Shown here one piece after another: positions 45,202 through 53,460 of a stretch of 64,000 nt of DNA (positions within the stretch are counted from its first letter, which is position 1; each line of letters starts with the position of its first letter). Below the pieces are notes generated by a model. The model made no database searches, had not been told where the DNA came from, and saw only the letters and a program-made list of their open reading frames with translations. Made by a program: the position numbers and the translations under genes. The DNA is from Maridesulfovibrio sp. GTDB lineage: Bacteria; Desulfobacterota; Desulfovibrionia; Desulfovibrionales; Desulfovibrionaceae. The stretch lies in assembly GCF_963677005.1 (NCBI RefSeq), contig NZ_OY781616.1, positions 1 through 64,000 on the forward strand. The letters run 5' to 3'.

Positions 45202-46124
45202 TGATAAGTCCCGGATTGATAGCTGTCATAGTTTTAGCTGTTCTGATTGTTGCAATTATCATCAAGTCGGTGCGGATAGTCCCGCAGAAAACCGAGGTTA
45301 TTGTTGAACGGCTCGGAAAGTACCGGGCAAGCCTTGGTGCCGGATTCCATTTTCTTTTTCCTTTTCTGGACAAAGTCGCCTATGAATTTTCGCTCAAGGA
45401 AGAGGCCATGGATACCCTCCCGCAGAGCTGCATAACCAGTGATAACGTTGGTGTTGTGGTGGACGGGCTTATCTTTATACAGGTTCAGGACTCGAAAGCT
45501 GCAGCCTATGGCATAGAGAATTATCGTTTTGCAGCATCGCAGCTTGCGCAGACCGCTTTGAGATCCTGCATAGGTAAGTTGGCCCTTGATAAGACCTTCG
45601 AAGAGCGGGAAACCATCAACGCACAGGTTGTGGAGGCCATAGATGATGCGGCCGCGTCTTGGGGCGTCAAGGTTCTGCGTTACGAGATCAAGGATATCAC
45701 TCCTCCCGAAAGCGTGAAGGCAGCCATGGAAACCCAGATGATAGCTGAACGGCAGAAGCGTGCCGATATTGCCCGGAGTGAGGGGGAAAAGCAGGCCATC
45801 ATCAATAAGGCCGAGGCCGCCAAACGGGATGAAGTCTTGAAGAGTGAAGGTGTACGCGAAAGATTGATGAACGAGGCCATGGGTAAGGCAGAGGCCATAA
45901 CCATGGTGGCCGATGCAACGGCCAAGGCACTGCAGACCGTGGGTGAATCCATGGATCTTCCCGGAGGGTATAATGCCGCGTCACTGCGGGTTGCCGAAAA
46001 ATATGTTGAGGCTTTTGAGAGCCTTGCCAGGGAATCCACAACTCTGATATTGCCTGCAGCCACAGGGGATGTTGCTTCCATGGTTGCTACGGCAATGAGT
46101 GCTTTTGAAAAAGTCAGGAAATAG
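45201..46124 (+). CDS. SPFH/stomatin-like membrane protein (slipin/QmcA type)
   Basis: A 307-residue protein: one N-terminal helix (LIAVIVLAVLIVAIIIKSV), then the SPFH domain with IVPQKTEVIVERLGKYRASL, GFHFLFPFLDKVAYEFSLKE and VVVDGLIFIQV. Next come a long coiled coil (MIAERQKRADIARSEGEKQA, INKAEAAKRDEVLKSEGVRE) and an oligomerisation end. These proteins form ring or cage assemblies on the membrane and are linked to quality control of membrane proteins. The NfeD pairing is the standard operon. It overlaps nfeD by one base. Confidence 0.93.
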   Translation: MISPGLIAVIVLAVLIVAIIIKSVRIVPQKTEVIVERLGKYRASLGAGFHFLFPFLDKVAYEFSLKEEAMDTLPQSCITSDNVGVVVDGLIFIQVQDSKAAAYGIENYRFAASQLAQTALRSCIGKLALDKTFEERETINAQVVEAIDDAAASWGVKVLRYEIKDITPPESVKAAMETQMIAERQKRADIARSEGEKQAIINKAEAAKRDEVLKSEGVRERLMNEAMGKAEAITMVADATAKALQTVGESMDLPGGYNAASLRVAEKYVEAFESLARESTTLILPAATGDVASMVATAMSAFEKVRK

Positions 46125-46272
46125 ATTCCGCTAATGCGGGTACCGGTTGAATCCGGTTGAAATAATACGTGGTTACTTGAATTAATCCTTTCGGCTGTAG
46201 TCGGGGATCTTCGTGGACTGTTTGTCGTGGAGAGGGCAGTTCACTTAACATTTTGGAAGGATTAAAATTACG

Positions 46273-47238
46273 ATGGAGAAGTTGGTTCTTTCGGGGTCCG
46301 GAGGAAAATGGCTGCTTTTTTCAAATGGAGTTCTTGGACATACCCTTTACGTTCTTGCTGCTGTTAAAAAATTGAAGGAAATTTATCCGGATGCCTTTGT
46401 CACAATGGTTGTAGATAAGGGGAGTGCGGAGCTGGTGCGGGCAAACCCGCTTATCGACAAGGTTTCGATTTTTGACCGTAAGCTTGATCCTCTTGCCCGG
46501 CAGTGGGAGTTGATCAGGGAGTGGCGCAGGGAAAAATATGATGTCTCAATTCATTTCCGTTCCGGGGTGCGCAACGAACTTCTCGCCATGCTTAGCGGCG
46601 TAAAGATGAGGAGCGGTAACAATCTCAAAGGTTCGTTTCAGTTTCTGAACAGGATTTTTCAGGATAAAAAAGGGGTCCATGTTCTGGAGAACAGAAGCTT
46701 CTTCATGAGCAATGTTCTCGGCAGGGAGGTAGCCCTTTCCGAACCTGAACTTCACCATGATCCTGAAGCCCGGAAAGAGGTTGCAGCCTCTTTGAAAGAG
46801 TGCGGAATAGAGCCCGGCAGTTATGTTGTCCTGCATCCGGCGGGAAAGACTTCCGGCGGGCTTAAATGGTCGCTGGAGCATTGGGCCGGTGTGGCCGCAA
46901 AGGTTGCAGCGAGTAGGCCGGTGGTGGTTGTCTGTGCCCCTTTTGAGCGGGAAAAGGTCCGGGAGGCAATCAGCGGGCAAAATATATTTCATCTGGAAGG
47001 CAGCACCGCATTTTTATCCGAGCTTATTGCCGGGTGCGGATGGTTCATGGGTAACGATTCCTCTCCGGGACACATGGCCGCCATATGGCAGAAGCCGCGA
47101 GTTGTGGTTTACTCAAACGGTCCGGATGAATTTATCAAGTGGTCGCCTCTATACCCGGAACAGTGCCGTGTCGTTCTCAAGGAGGAATTCGTGGCTGACG
47201 GGCTTGACGAATCCTTGGAGTGGCTTTTTTCCATGTAG
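46273..47238 (+). CDS. Glycosyltransferase family 9 (heptosyltransferase-like)
   Basis: A 321-residue GT-B-fold enzyme. The N-terminal half has LLFSNGVLGHTLYVLAAVKKL, a variant of the GT9 opening with its G-D/H-x-L pattern. The C-terminal half has VVLHPAGKTSGGLKWSLEHW and GCGWFMGNDSSPGHMAAIW, the nucleotide-sugar motif. Such enzymes add heptose or related sugars to the LPS core at the inner face of the membrane. No LPS gene is adjacent. The start has GGAAGG about 11 nt upstream. A terminator follows. Confidence 0.85.
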   Translation: MEKLVLSGSGGKWLLFSNGVLGHTLYVLAAVKKLKEIYPDAFVTMVVDKGSAELVRANPLIDKVSIFDRKLDPLARQWELIREWRREKYDVSIHFRSGVRNELLAMLSGVKMRSGNNLKGSFQFLNRIFQDKKGVHVLENRSFFMSNVLGREVALSEPELHHDPEARKEVAASLKECGIEPGSYVVLHPAGKTSGGLKWSLEHWAGVAAKVAASRPVVVVCAPFEREKVREAISGQNIFHLEGSTAFLSELIAGCGWFMGNDSSPGHMAAIWQKPRVVVYSNGPDEFIKWSPLYPEQCRVVLKEEFVADGLDESLEWLFSM

Positions 47239-47248
47239 TTGTAATAAA

Positions 47249-47276
47249 AAACCCGGTTTAGTAAACCGGGTTTTCG
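47249..47276 (+). terminator. Terminator after the GT9 gene
   Basis: AACCCGGTTTA (47250-47260) and TAAACCGGGTT (47262-47272) make an 11-bp stem with a single-base loop, followed by TTTTCG and preceded by A-run. Confidence 0.85.
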
Positions 47277-47300
47277 TCTGGCGTGTCTGCTGCCCTTGAA

Positions 47301-47510
47301 TCAGGTTTTTATGTTTGTGATGGTTCCCACACCGGAGTACGCGGCGCCGAGAACACTTTTCTGAAAATCATAATCGCTATTTGATGAAGATCCCGACTGT
47401 GAGGAATTCATGTAGTCCAGTGTCTTGGTTACTACCTGAGCTCCGAACAGTTGTTTTTCCGTAGCCGTGTCAATGGCGGTGGCCGCCTGGCTGATTCCTG
47501 ATATGTCCAT
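47301..47510 (-). CDS. YjfB-like putative motility protein
   Basis: A 69-residue protein beginning MDISGISQAATAIDTATEKQ, the pattern of the small YjfB-type family annotated as putative motility proteins, with a Ser-rich linker (NSSQSGSSSNSDYD). Members often sit near flagellar genes or are controlled with them. Here it is isolated from the flagellar cluster by about 24 kb. Function has not been shown. Confidence 0.75.
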   Translation of the reverse strand: MDISGISQAATAIDTATEKQLFGAQVVTKTLDYMNSSQSGSSSNSDYDFQKSVLGAAYSGVGTITNIKT

Positions 47511-47641
47511 AAACAGCCCTCCTGTTGTAAAAAGGGCATTTTACACGCCTATCAGTAAAATCGGCGGAAACATAAATAACTTTATAGTTGGATTAAGAAA
47601 AATTAATTCACATGGAACTTGTGAAATGCTTTGAATTAATT

Positions 47642-47680
47642 AAAAAAAGCCCCGCATTCAAAAAAATGCGGGGCTTTCAT
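47642..47680 (-). terminator. Terminator of cvpA-mazG
   Basis: A 13-bp stem, AAAGCCCCGCATT (47646-47658) and AATGCGGGGCTTT (47665-47677), is followed on the minus strand by a T-run. Confidence 0.9.
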
Positions 47681-47698
47681 CTGTTATGTAAGCGGAAA

Positions 47699-48463
47699 TT
47701 ATTTAACCCGGTTCCACAACTCGTTGAGTTCGCCGAGTTTCATTTCGGTTATTTCCTTGCCGTCTGCGCGGATGATGTCTTCCATTTTTGAAAAACGTTC
47801 CAGAAACTTGTTGTTGGTGCGGTCAAGCGCGCTGTTGGCCTTGATCCCTTTGCGACGCCCAAGTTCAACAAGGGTGAAGAGATAGTCGCCGAATTCCTCG
47901 TCAATGGCGTCCGCATCACCTGCGGCAAGAGCGTCTGTCCACTCCTTCCATTCACTTTCAAGCTGTTCAAGGCACTGCTCGTCGCTCTCGTGGGTAAAAC
48001 CGCTGCGAGCGGCCTTGGCGTTGATGCGGTAGGATTTCAGAAGAGGCGGCAAGCCCTTGGGCAGAGAGTCGAAAATCTTTTCGGACTCGTCTTTCTCCGT
48101 ACGTTTGATCTTTTCCCAGTTACGCAGCAGTTCGTCCTGATTTTCCACCTTGCAGTCTGCAAAAACGTGCGGATGACGGCGAATCATTTTAGCGGAAGAA
48201 GAATCAATTGCTTCTGCGAGAGTGAATTTTCCATCCTTCTCATAGCGGTTTGCTATGAACAAAAGGAGAAACATTACATCGCCGAGTTCTTCCATGGATT
48301 CATGAATGTCCCCGGAACGGATCGCCTCGACCAGTTCAAATGCTTCTTCAATTACATAGTCACAAAGGGATTCGGGAGTCTGTTTCATGTCCCAGGGGCA
48401 GCCTTCGGGACCGGTCAGTGTAGATATGACGTCTTTCAGTTTTTCAAAAGAATCGGTACTCAT
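47699..48463 (-). CDS. mazG: Nucleoside triphosphate pyrophosphohydrolase MazG
   Basis: A 254-residue MazG with tandem domains. The N-terminal one has GCPWDMKQTPESLCDYVIEEAFEL and EELGDVMFLLLFIANRYEKDG, which hold the EExx12-28ExxD metal ligands. The C-terminal one has EWKEWTDALAAGDADAIDEEFGDYLF, a second copy of the motif. MazG hydrolyses NTPs and abnormal nucleotides to monophosphates and lowers (p)ppGpp-related stress. It begins immediately after the cvpA stop. Confidence 0.95.
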   Translation of the reverse strand: MSTDSFEKLKDVISTLTGPEGCPWDMKQTPESLCDYVIEEAFELVEAIRSGDIHESMEELGDVMFLLLFIANRYEKDGKFTLAEAIDSSSAKMIRRHPHVFADCKVENQDELLRNWEKIKRTEKDESEKIFDSLPKGLPPLLKSYRINAKAARSGFTHESDEQCLEQLESEWKEWTDALAAGDADAIDEEFGDYLFTLVELGRRKGIKANSALDRTNNKFLERFSKMEDIIRADGKEITEMKLGELNELWNRVK

Positions 48464-49024
48464 TTAAATTGTGTCGCTCGTGTGGTTTGCCAGTTCCGAC
48501 TGATCGGGGAACATGGATTTTATATCAAGGGAATCCAGCACATCGTCCGGTGCGAAGCTGATGAAAAAACTTGCTGTGGACATTACTCTGGGAGCCAGTT
48601 GCGATTTGGTGAGGAATTCCGAGTTCGGAGTGAAGCTGTTCAGTATTACGATCAGGATTCCTCCGATTATCACCGCTTCCACAAGACCCAGTATGCCGCC
48701 AAGTACCTGATCAGCCCAACTCAGCATGCTTACGGTCAGGATTTTTTTGATGATCACGCCGATAATGAAGGCGACAATCATGGTCGCAACGATAATGGAA
48801 AGATAGCTGAAAGCTTTTACAGCTCCTGGGCCGTCAAAAATGTTGGCGAAATACGGGGCAAGTTCCTGATGGTATTTTGCGGCCAGATAAAATCCAAGAA
48901 TCAGGGAAAAAACAGATATCGCCTCTCGGACGATGCCGCGGAGCAGGCCTCTGAAAATCAGGGCTGCCGCGATGACAATAAGTATTATATCCAGAGAGTT
49001 GAGTGCTATTCCTGCTGCTTGCAT
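48464..49024 (-). CDS. cvpA: CvpA-family inner-membrane protein
   Basis: A roughly 186-residue protein with four or so hydrophobic helices: LDIILIVIAAALIFRGLLRG (the opening typical of CvpA), then GIVREAISVFSLILGFYLAA, LSIIVATMIVAFIIGVII, and QVLGGILGLVEAVIIGGILI, where GxxxGxxEG-like small-residue spacing is visible. CvpA was first linked to colicin V production and is now seen as a general envelope factor. ATG 49022-49024 is used; the frame stays open to 49090 with TTG. It is contiguous with mazG. Confidence 0.85.
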   Translation of the reverse strand: MQAAGIALNSLDIILIVIAAALIFRGLLRGIVREAISVFSLILGFYLAAKYHQELAPYFANIFDGPGAVKAFSYLSIIVATMIVAFIIGVIIKKILTVSMLSWADQVLGGILGLVEAVIIGGILIVILNSFTPNSEFLTKSQLAPRVMSTASFFISFAPDDVLDSLDIKSMFPDQSELANHTSDTI

Positions 49025-49283
49025 TGAAAAATCCGTGTGAATATTTGTGAAAAAAAGATCAATATCCCGATTGGGGTAATTTTTCCTCAATTAAATTGCG
49101 TGGAGCGTATCAGACCGCGAGAGAAATGTGAATATCGGGAAGAGCCTTAAAATTAATAAAAAATATTACATCCAAGTGAAAAATGAGGTTGTGCGATTGA
49201 ATGATCTCAGGTAATTCTCATTTAATTTTGGGGGACGAGATTAGTGTCAGGCAGCGGATGTGATCCTGGCAGGAGGAATATGA

Positions 49284-49835
49284 ATGGAATTGTTCGAAAC
49301 GGAATTTCCCGGATTATGGGTTATTGAACCCACTGTGTACCGGGATAAACGCGGTTTTTTTCTTGAAAGTTTCAACCGCGTTGTTTTCGAAAGAAACGGG
49401 CTGCCCGTTGATTTTGTGCAGGACAACCACTCATATTCTTCCGGGGTAGGTGTGATAAGGGGACTTCATCTGCAACTTCCGCCGTATGCTCAGGCCAAGC
49501 TGGTATGGGTCACCAGAGGGGCTGTAAACGATGTGGCGGTGGATTTGCGAAAGGGATCGCCAACTTATCTTAAGTCGTTTTCTATAGAATTGTCAGCGGC
49601 CAATTTCCGCAGGCTTTTTATACCGAAAGGCTTTGCCCACGGGTATGAAACACTTACCGATGAGAATGAATTCATGTACAAGGTCGATGCACCTTACGCT
49701 CCGGACTGCGAGGCCGGAATCCGTTGGGACGATCCTGATCTTGCGATCGGGTGGAAGGCGAAAGAGCCGGTTCTTTCCGACAAGGACCTAGCTCTTCCAC
49801 CTTTGTCCGGGTTTGACTCTCCGTTTGATTTTTAG
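49284..49835 (+). CDS. rfbC: dTDP-4-dehydrorhamnose 3,5-epimerase
   Basis: A 183-residue RmlC-type cupin. It contains DKRGFFLESFNRVVFERNG, QDNHSYSSGVGVIRGLHLQ, where the active-site His is in RGLH, AVDLRKGSPTY, and IPKGFAHGYETLTDENEFMYKV. It epimerises the dTDP-sugar on the way to dTDP-L-rhamnose for LPS or capsule. No rfbA, B or D is adjacent. GGAGG is 8 nt before ATG. Confidence 0.94.
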   Translation: MELFETEFPGLWVIEPTVYRDKRGFFLESFNRVVFERNGLPVDFVQDNHSYSSGVGVIRGLHLQLPPYAQAKLVWVTRGAVNDVAVDLRKGSPTYLKSFSIELSAANFRRLFIPKGFAHGYETLTDENEFMYKVDAPYAPDCEAGIRWDDPDLAIGWKAKEPVLSDKDLALPPLSGFDSPFDF

Positions 49836-49937
49836 ATTGATCTGCGCAAGGCGGGCAATGACGTTTTGCGTACCCCTTTGGTTTACGAAACAGGGTTTTT
49901 TCCCATGGCGGGCGATTGTGAAAAGTTTCATATTCTC

Positions 49938-49966
49938 TTGACATGGAAAGATTCTCTATTTTAGAA
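49938..49966 (+). promoter_or_regulatory. Putative promoter of the qrc operon
   Basis: TTGACA (49938-49943) is perfect and is 17 bp from TTAGAA (49961-49966), a modest -10. It lies about 60 nt before qrcA. AGGAG near 50008 and GGTTATGG just before the start are available for translation. Confidence 0.45.
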
Positions 49967-50026
49967 GAAATGGCGTTAATTGGTTGTTTATGTTTCACAA
50001 AACTTAAGGAGTAGTGGGGCGAGGTT

Positions 50027-50578
50027 ATGGAGGAAAAAAGAACATCGAAGCAGTGTGGAGGAGTTCTCCCTTTCTTCATCGGTGTCCTTGCGAGCCTGAT
50101 CATCGGTTGGTGGGTTTTCCCACAGATTATCTACAGTCAGAAGACTCAGCCGGTCGATTTCAGCCACAAGGTTCATGTTGAAGGTGAGGGCATGGACTGT
50201 GAGTCATGTCACTTGTTTATGGAAGACGGATCCTTTGCAGGCCTTCCTTCCAATGAAAAGTGTGCTGAATGTCACGAGGATGTTCTCGGTGAAAGTGAAG
50301 CCGAGAATGTCTACGTAACCGAATACCTGCAGAAGGGTGTTGAGGTTCCCTGGCTGGTATATCAGTATCAGCCCGACAACGTTTACTTTTCGCACATGGC
50401 CCACCAAGGCTTCGAGTGTACTGATTGCCATCCCGACGTAGGCAACAGCGACACGCTGCCGACGTATTACGAAAACAGAATAAGCGGTTACAGCAAGCAG
50501 ACCATGAAGATGTGGCAGTGTGAACGCTGTCATGCGGAAGTTGGTACCAGCAACGCATGTTACGTCTGCCATAAGTAA
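50027..50578 (+). CDS. qrcA: Menaquinone reductase complex multihaem cytochrome c subunit QrcA
   Basis: A 183-residue cytochrome anchored by one N-terminal helix (GVLPFFIGVLASLIIGWWVF). Five CXXCH sites are visible: CESCH, CAECH, CTDCH, CERCH and CYVCH. From memory the D. vulgaris QrcA is described as hexahaem; a sixth CXXCH is not present here, so one haem may use a different attachment or be missing. QrcA takes electrons from the periplasmic type I cytochrome c3, reduced by hydrogenases or formate dehydrogenases. It is first in qrcABCD, with qrcB 13 nt downstream. Confidence 0.93.
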   Translation: MEEKRTSKQCGGVLPFFIGVLASLIIGWWVFPQIIYSQKTQPVDFSHKVHVEGEGMDCESCHLFMEDGSFAGLPSNEKCAECHEDVLGESEAENVYVTEYLQKGVEVPWLVYQYQPDNVYFSHMAHQGFECTDCHPDVGNSDTLPTYYENRISGYSKQTMKMWQCERCHAEVGTSNACYVCHK

Positions 50579-50591
50579 GTGAGGGACTGCA

Positions 50592-52670
50592 ATGGGTATT
50601 GATCGCAGAACTTTTATTCAAGTGGTGACAGGCGGTGTAGTGGGTTCTCTCTTCACCCCTGTTATATGGAAATCTCTCGATGATGCATCGATCTGGTCGC
50701 AGAACTGGCCCTGGATTCCAAGGCTCAAATACGGTGCCATCACGGAGCAGGCCTCGCTGTGCAAGTTCGGGCCTTCCCCCTGTGCGGAGATTGTCAAATC
50801 CGTAGGTGGAAGCCCTTACCTGACCAAAGGCAATGATGAAAACGAAATGAGCAAGGGCGGCGTTGATCCCATCAGTGCCGGCGGCCCGCAGCTCATGTAC
50901 AGCCCTTCCCGCGTCAACGGCCCCATGAAGAAGGCCGAAGATGGAAAATATGAATCCGTTTCCTGGGAAGAGGCCGAAAAGATACTTTCCGAAAAACTGG
51001 CTGCCGTTAAGGGAAAGAAAGGCAAACTCGCTGTTGTATCCGGTGACGCAACCGGAACTGCCTGCGAAGTTCTTTCCGGCTTTGCCGCAGGCATGGGTAG
51101 CGATGACTGTTACCTGATGCCCGGCGAAGAACAGGGCGCAGCCGTTGCTCTTGCAAGCATGGGCGGTTCCGGTCAACTGGGGTATGACCTGGACAAGGCC
51201 GATGTGGTACTTTTTGTAGGTGCCGATGCTCTGGATTCCTGGGGACCGGTTGTAAGAAACCAGTGTGTGTTTTCAGAAAGCCGTCCCACCGGCGGGAAAA
51301 TCAAAACCAGATTTTTCTATGCCGGATCCTATCTCAACAATACTGCAGCAGCCTGCGACAAGTGGATTCCGGTAAAACCCGGAACCGGCGCTATTTTCTG
51401 CCTCGGTCTGGCATATCACATGCTCAAGGCCGGTGCTTCCGCTTCTGTTGCCGATTTTGACGATTTCAAGACTCTGGTGATGTCCAGATTCACCCCTGAT
51501 AAAGTAGAAAAAGTTATCGGTGTTGCCGGTCCGGATATGGCAGCCATTGCCGCTGAACTCATGAAGGCGTCCGCTCCTGTTGTCGCCGCCGGTTCGGAAT
51601 TCGGAAGCGGTGCCGGTGCAGCAGATGTTATCGCCGCATCAGCACTGAACATCCTGCTCGGCCGCGTGAACAAGGACGGCGGGATGAAGGTTCTGCCCAA
51701 CCTGCCCAAAGCGGTTGAAGCTGCTCCGGATCGTTCGGAACTGGCTGCCCGTGATTTCGCCGGTTATCTTGCAGGTATTGCTGCCGGAAAGACCGAAGCA
51801 CCCGAAGTGATGCTGGTTCACGAAGCCAACCCGGTATACGCAATGCCCCAGACTGATGCTCTGGCTGCTGCAATGGGAAAGATTCCTTTCCTGGTCAGCT
51901 TCAGCACCTTTATGGACGAAACGGCATCCGTTGCCGATCTGATCATGCCCAACCCCACAGGTTATGAACGTTTTGACGATGCCCAGACTCCTTATGGTCT
52001 CGGTTCCGCCATGCTCTGTGCCTGTGCTCCTGTTGCAGAGCCGATCTACAACAGCAAAGCCACTGTTGACGTAATTCTCGCAGCGGCTTCCACTCTGGGT
52101 GTCGATCTCGGATACGAATCCGCAGACGCTGTGTTCCAGTCCAAGGCCGAGAAGGCCGGAGCAGACTGGGATGCCCTGGTCGGCGGCGCAGCTTATGTCT
52201 CCGATGCAACTGAATCAGGTTCCTTGAATTTTGCTGCTTCCGTCCTTTCCAAGGCAGTTGTAATGCCTAAGGGCGAAGAAATCGCAATTGCTCCGTATTC
52301 CAAGCTCCTGATCGGCTCCGCGAAGATGGCTCTTCCTCCGCTTAACGTTGCACTGATCAGCGAGTTCGAGCTCAAGGGCAAGTACATGCTGGTTCAGGTC
52401 AATTCCAAGACCGCCAAGGGACGCAAACTGTCCGAAGGCGCTCTGGTCAAGCTCTCCGGAGCCGGCGGTGAGTGCGTGGCAAGAATCCGTATCAATGAAG
52501 GCGTGATGGACAATGTTATTGCCGCACCGCTCGGATTCGGCCATACCGCATGGGACGAATACTCACGCGGAAAAGGCGACAACATCTGCAAAGTTCTCAA
52601 GGTTGAAACTGAACCCGGCACGGGACTTTCCGTCTGGACCAGTTCTACCGTGAGTATCGCAGCAGTTTAA
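50592..52670 (+). CDS. qrcB: Menaquinone reductase, molybdopterin-oxidoreductase-like subunit QrcB
   Basis: A 692-residue protein of the molybdopterin oxidoreductase family. The N-terminus DRRTFIQVVTGGVVGSLF has a twin-arginine signal. The catalytic-domain fold is recognisable (VDPISAGGPQLMYSPSRVNGP, VSWEEAEKILSEKL, LMPGEEQGAAVALASMG), but the N-terminal [4Fe-4S] cysteine cluster and molybdenum-binding residues of true enzymes are not seen. This agrees with the published idea that QrcB is structural and lacks molybdenum. The Tat signal carries it to the periplasmic face. Confidence 0.94.
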   Translation: MGIDRRTFIQVVTGGVVGSLFTPVIWKSLDDASIWSQNWPWIPRLKYGAITEQASLCKFGPSPCAEIVKSVGGSPYLTKGNDENEMSKGGVDPISAGGPQLMYSPSRVNGPMKKAEDGKYESVSWEEAEKILSEKLAAVKGKKGKLAVVSGDATGTACEVLSGFAAGMGSDDCYLMPGEEQGAAVALASMGGSGQLGYDLDKADVVLFVGADALDSWGPVVRNQCVFSESRPTGGKIKTRFFYAGSYLNNTAAACDKWIPVKPGTGAIFCLGLAYHMLKAGASASVADFDDFKTLVMSRFTPDKVEKVIGVAGPDMAAIAAELMKASAPVVAAGSEFGSGAGAADVIAASALNILLGRVNKDGGMKVLPNLPKAVEAAPDRSELAARDFAGYLAGIAAGKTEAPEVMLVHEANPVYAMPQTDALAAAMGKIPFLVSFSTFMDETASVADLIMPNPTGYERFDDAQTPYGLGSAMLCACAPVAEPIYNSKATVDVILAAASTLGVDLGYESADAVFQSKAEKAGADWDALVGGAAYVSDATESGSLNFAASVLSKAVVMPKGEEIAIAPYSKLLIGSAKMALPPLNVALISEFELKGKYMLVQVNSKTAKGRKLSEGALVKLSGAGGECVARIRINEGVMDNVIAAPLGFGHTAWDEYSRGKGDNICKVLKVETEPGTGLSVWTSSTVSIAAV

Positions 52671-52687
52671 TTCAGGGGATTCTTGTT

Positions 52688-53446
52688 ATGCAACATATTG
52701 AATTAACAAATAAATGGACCATGGTGGTCGATGTTGACAAATGTACCGGCTGCGGTGCCTGCATGGTATCCTGCCAGGCTGAAAACAACATTGCTCCCAT
52801 GAAAGAGGGTTCCGACAAGCTGAAAACCCTTACCTGGATGCTTGTTTACGAACTCAATAACGGCAAGGAATTCCCCGAAAGGGAAGTTGCCTACCTGCCC
52901 AGACCCTGCATGCAGTGCGGTCATCCTGCCTGTGTTCCCGTCTGTCCTGTTGTCGCAACCGCGAAGGACGAGGACGGCGGTATCGTCAGCCAGATCTACC
53001 CCCGCTGCATCGGATGCAGGTACTGCATGGCCGCCTGCCCCTACCACGCTCGCTATTTCGGATGGTTTGATCCCGTATGGCCCGGAGGTATGGACAAGGC
53101 ACTGTCTCCCTCTACTTCCACCCGTCCCCGCGGCGTTGTCGAAAAGTGCAACTTCTGTCACTCAAGACTGCTGAACGCCCGTCAGCGTGCCCGTAATGAA
53201 GGCATGGACCCCGGCAAACTTCCCGACGGCTGGTACCAGCCCGCATGTCTGGAAGGTTGCCCCACCGGTGCCATCTCCTTCGGCGATTCCCTGAATCCCG
53301 AGCACAAGGTACACGAGCTGATCAAAGACCCCAATGCGTTCCGCATTCTTGAGTCCATCGGCATGGAACCGCAGGTGTACTACATCAGCAGACGCGATTG
53401 GGTACGGGAGCAGAGTGATAACCACGTAGCTAACGAAAAGCACTAG
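52688..53446 (+). CDS. qrcC: Menaquinone reductase, iron-sulfur subunit QrcC
   Basis: A 252-residue ferredoxin-like subunit. Four cysteine clusters can be seen: CTGCGACMVSCQ, CMQCGHPACVPVCP, CIGCRYCMAACPYHAR and CNFC with CLEGCPTGA. These fit the multi-cluster subunits of the DmsB/NrfC/PsrB type. It has no own signal and probably travels with Tat-exported QrcB. It passes electrons from QrcA towards the quinone site in QrcD. It starts 17 nt after qrcB. Confidence 0.95.
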   Translation: MQHIELTNKWTMVVDVDKCTGCGACMVSCQAENNIAPMKEGSDKLKTLTWMLVYELNNGKEFPEREVAYLPRPCMQCGHPACVPVCPVVATAKDEDGGIVSQIYPRCIGCRYCMAACPYHARYFGWFDPVWPGGMDKALSPSTSTRPRGVVEKCNFCHSRLLNARQRARNEGMDPGKLPDGWYQPACLEGCPTGAISFGDSLNPEHKVHELIKDPNAFRILESIGMEPQVYYISRRDWVREQSDNHVANEKH

Positions 53447-53460
53447 GAGGGAGGTTTACC

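Noticed and set aside
50592..52670. QrcB as an active formate dehydrogenase or other molybdoenzyme
   Set aside because: The N-terminal iron-sulfur cysteines and molybdenum-ligand position are not visible, and the neighbours form the qrc operon.
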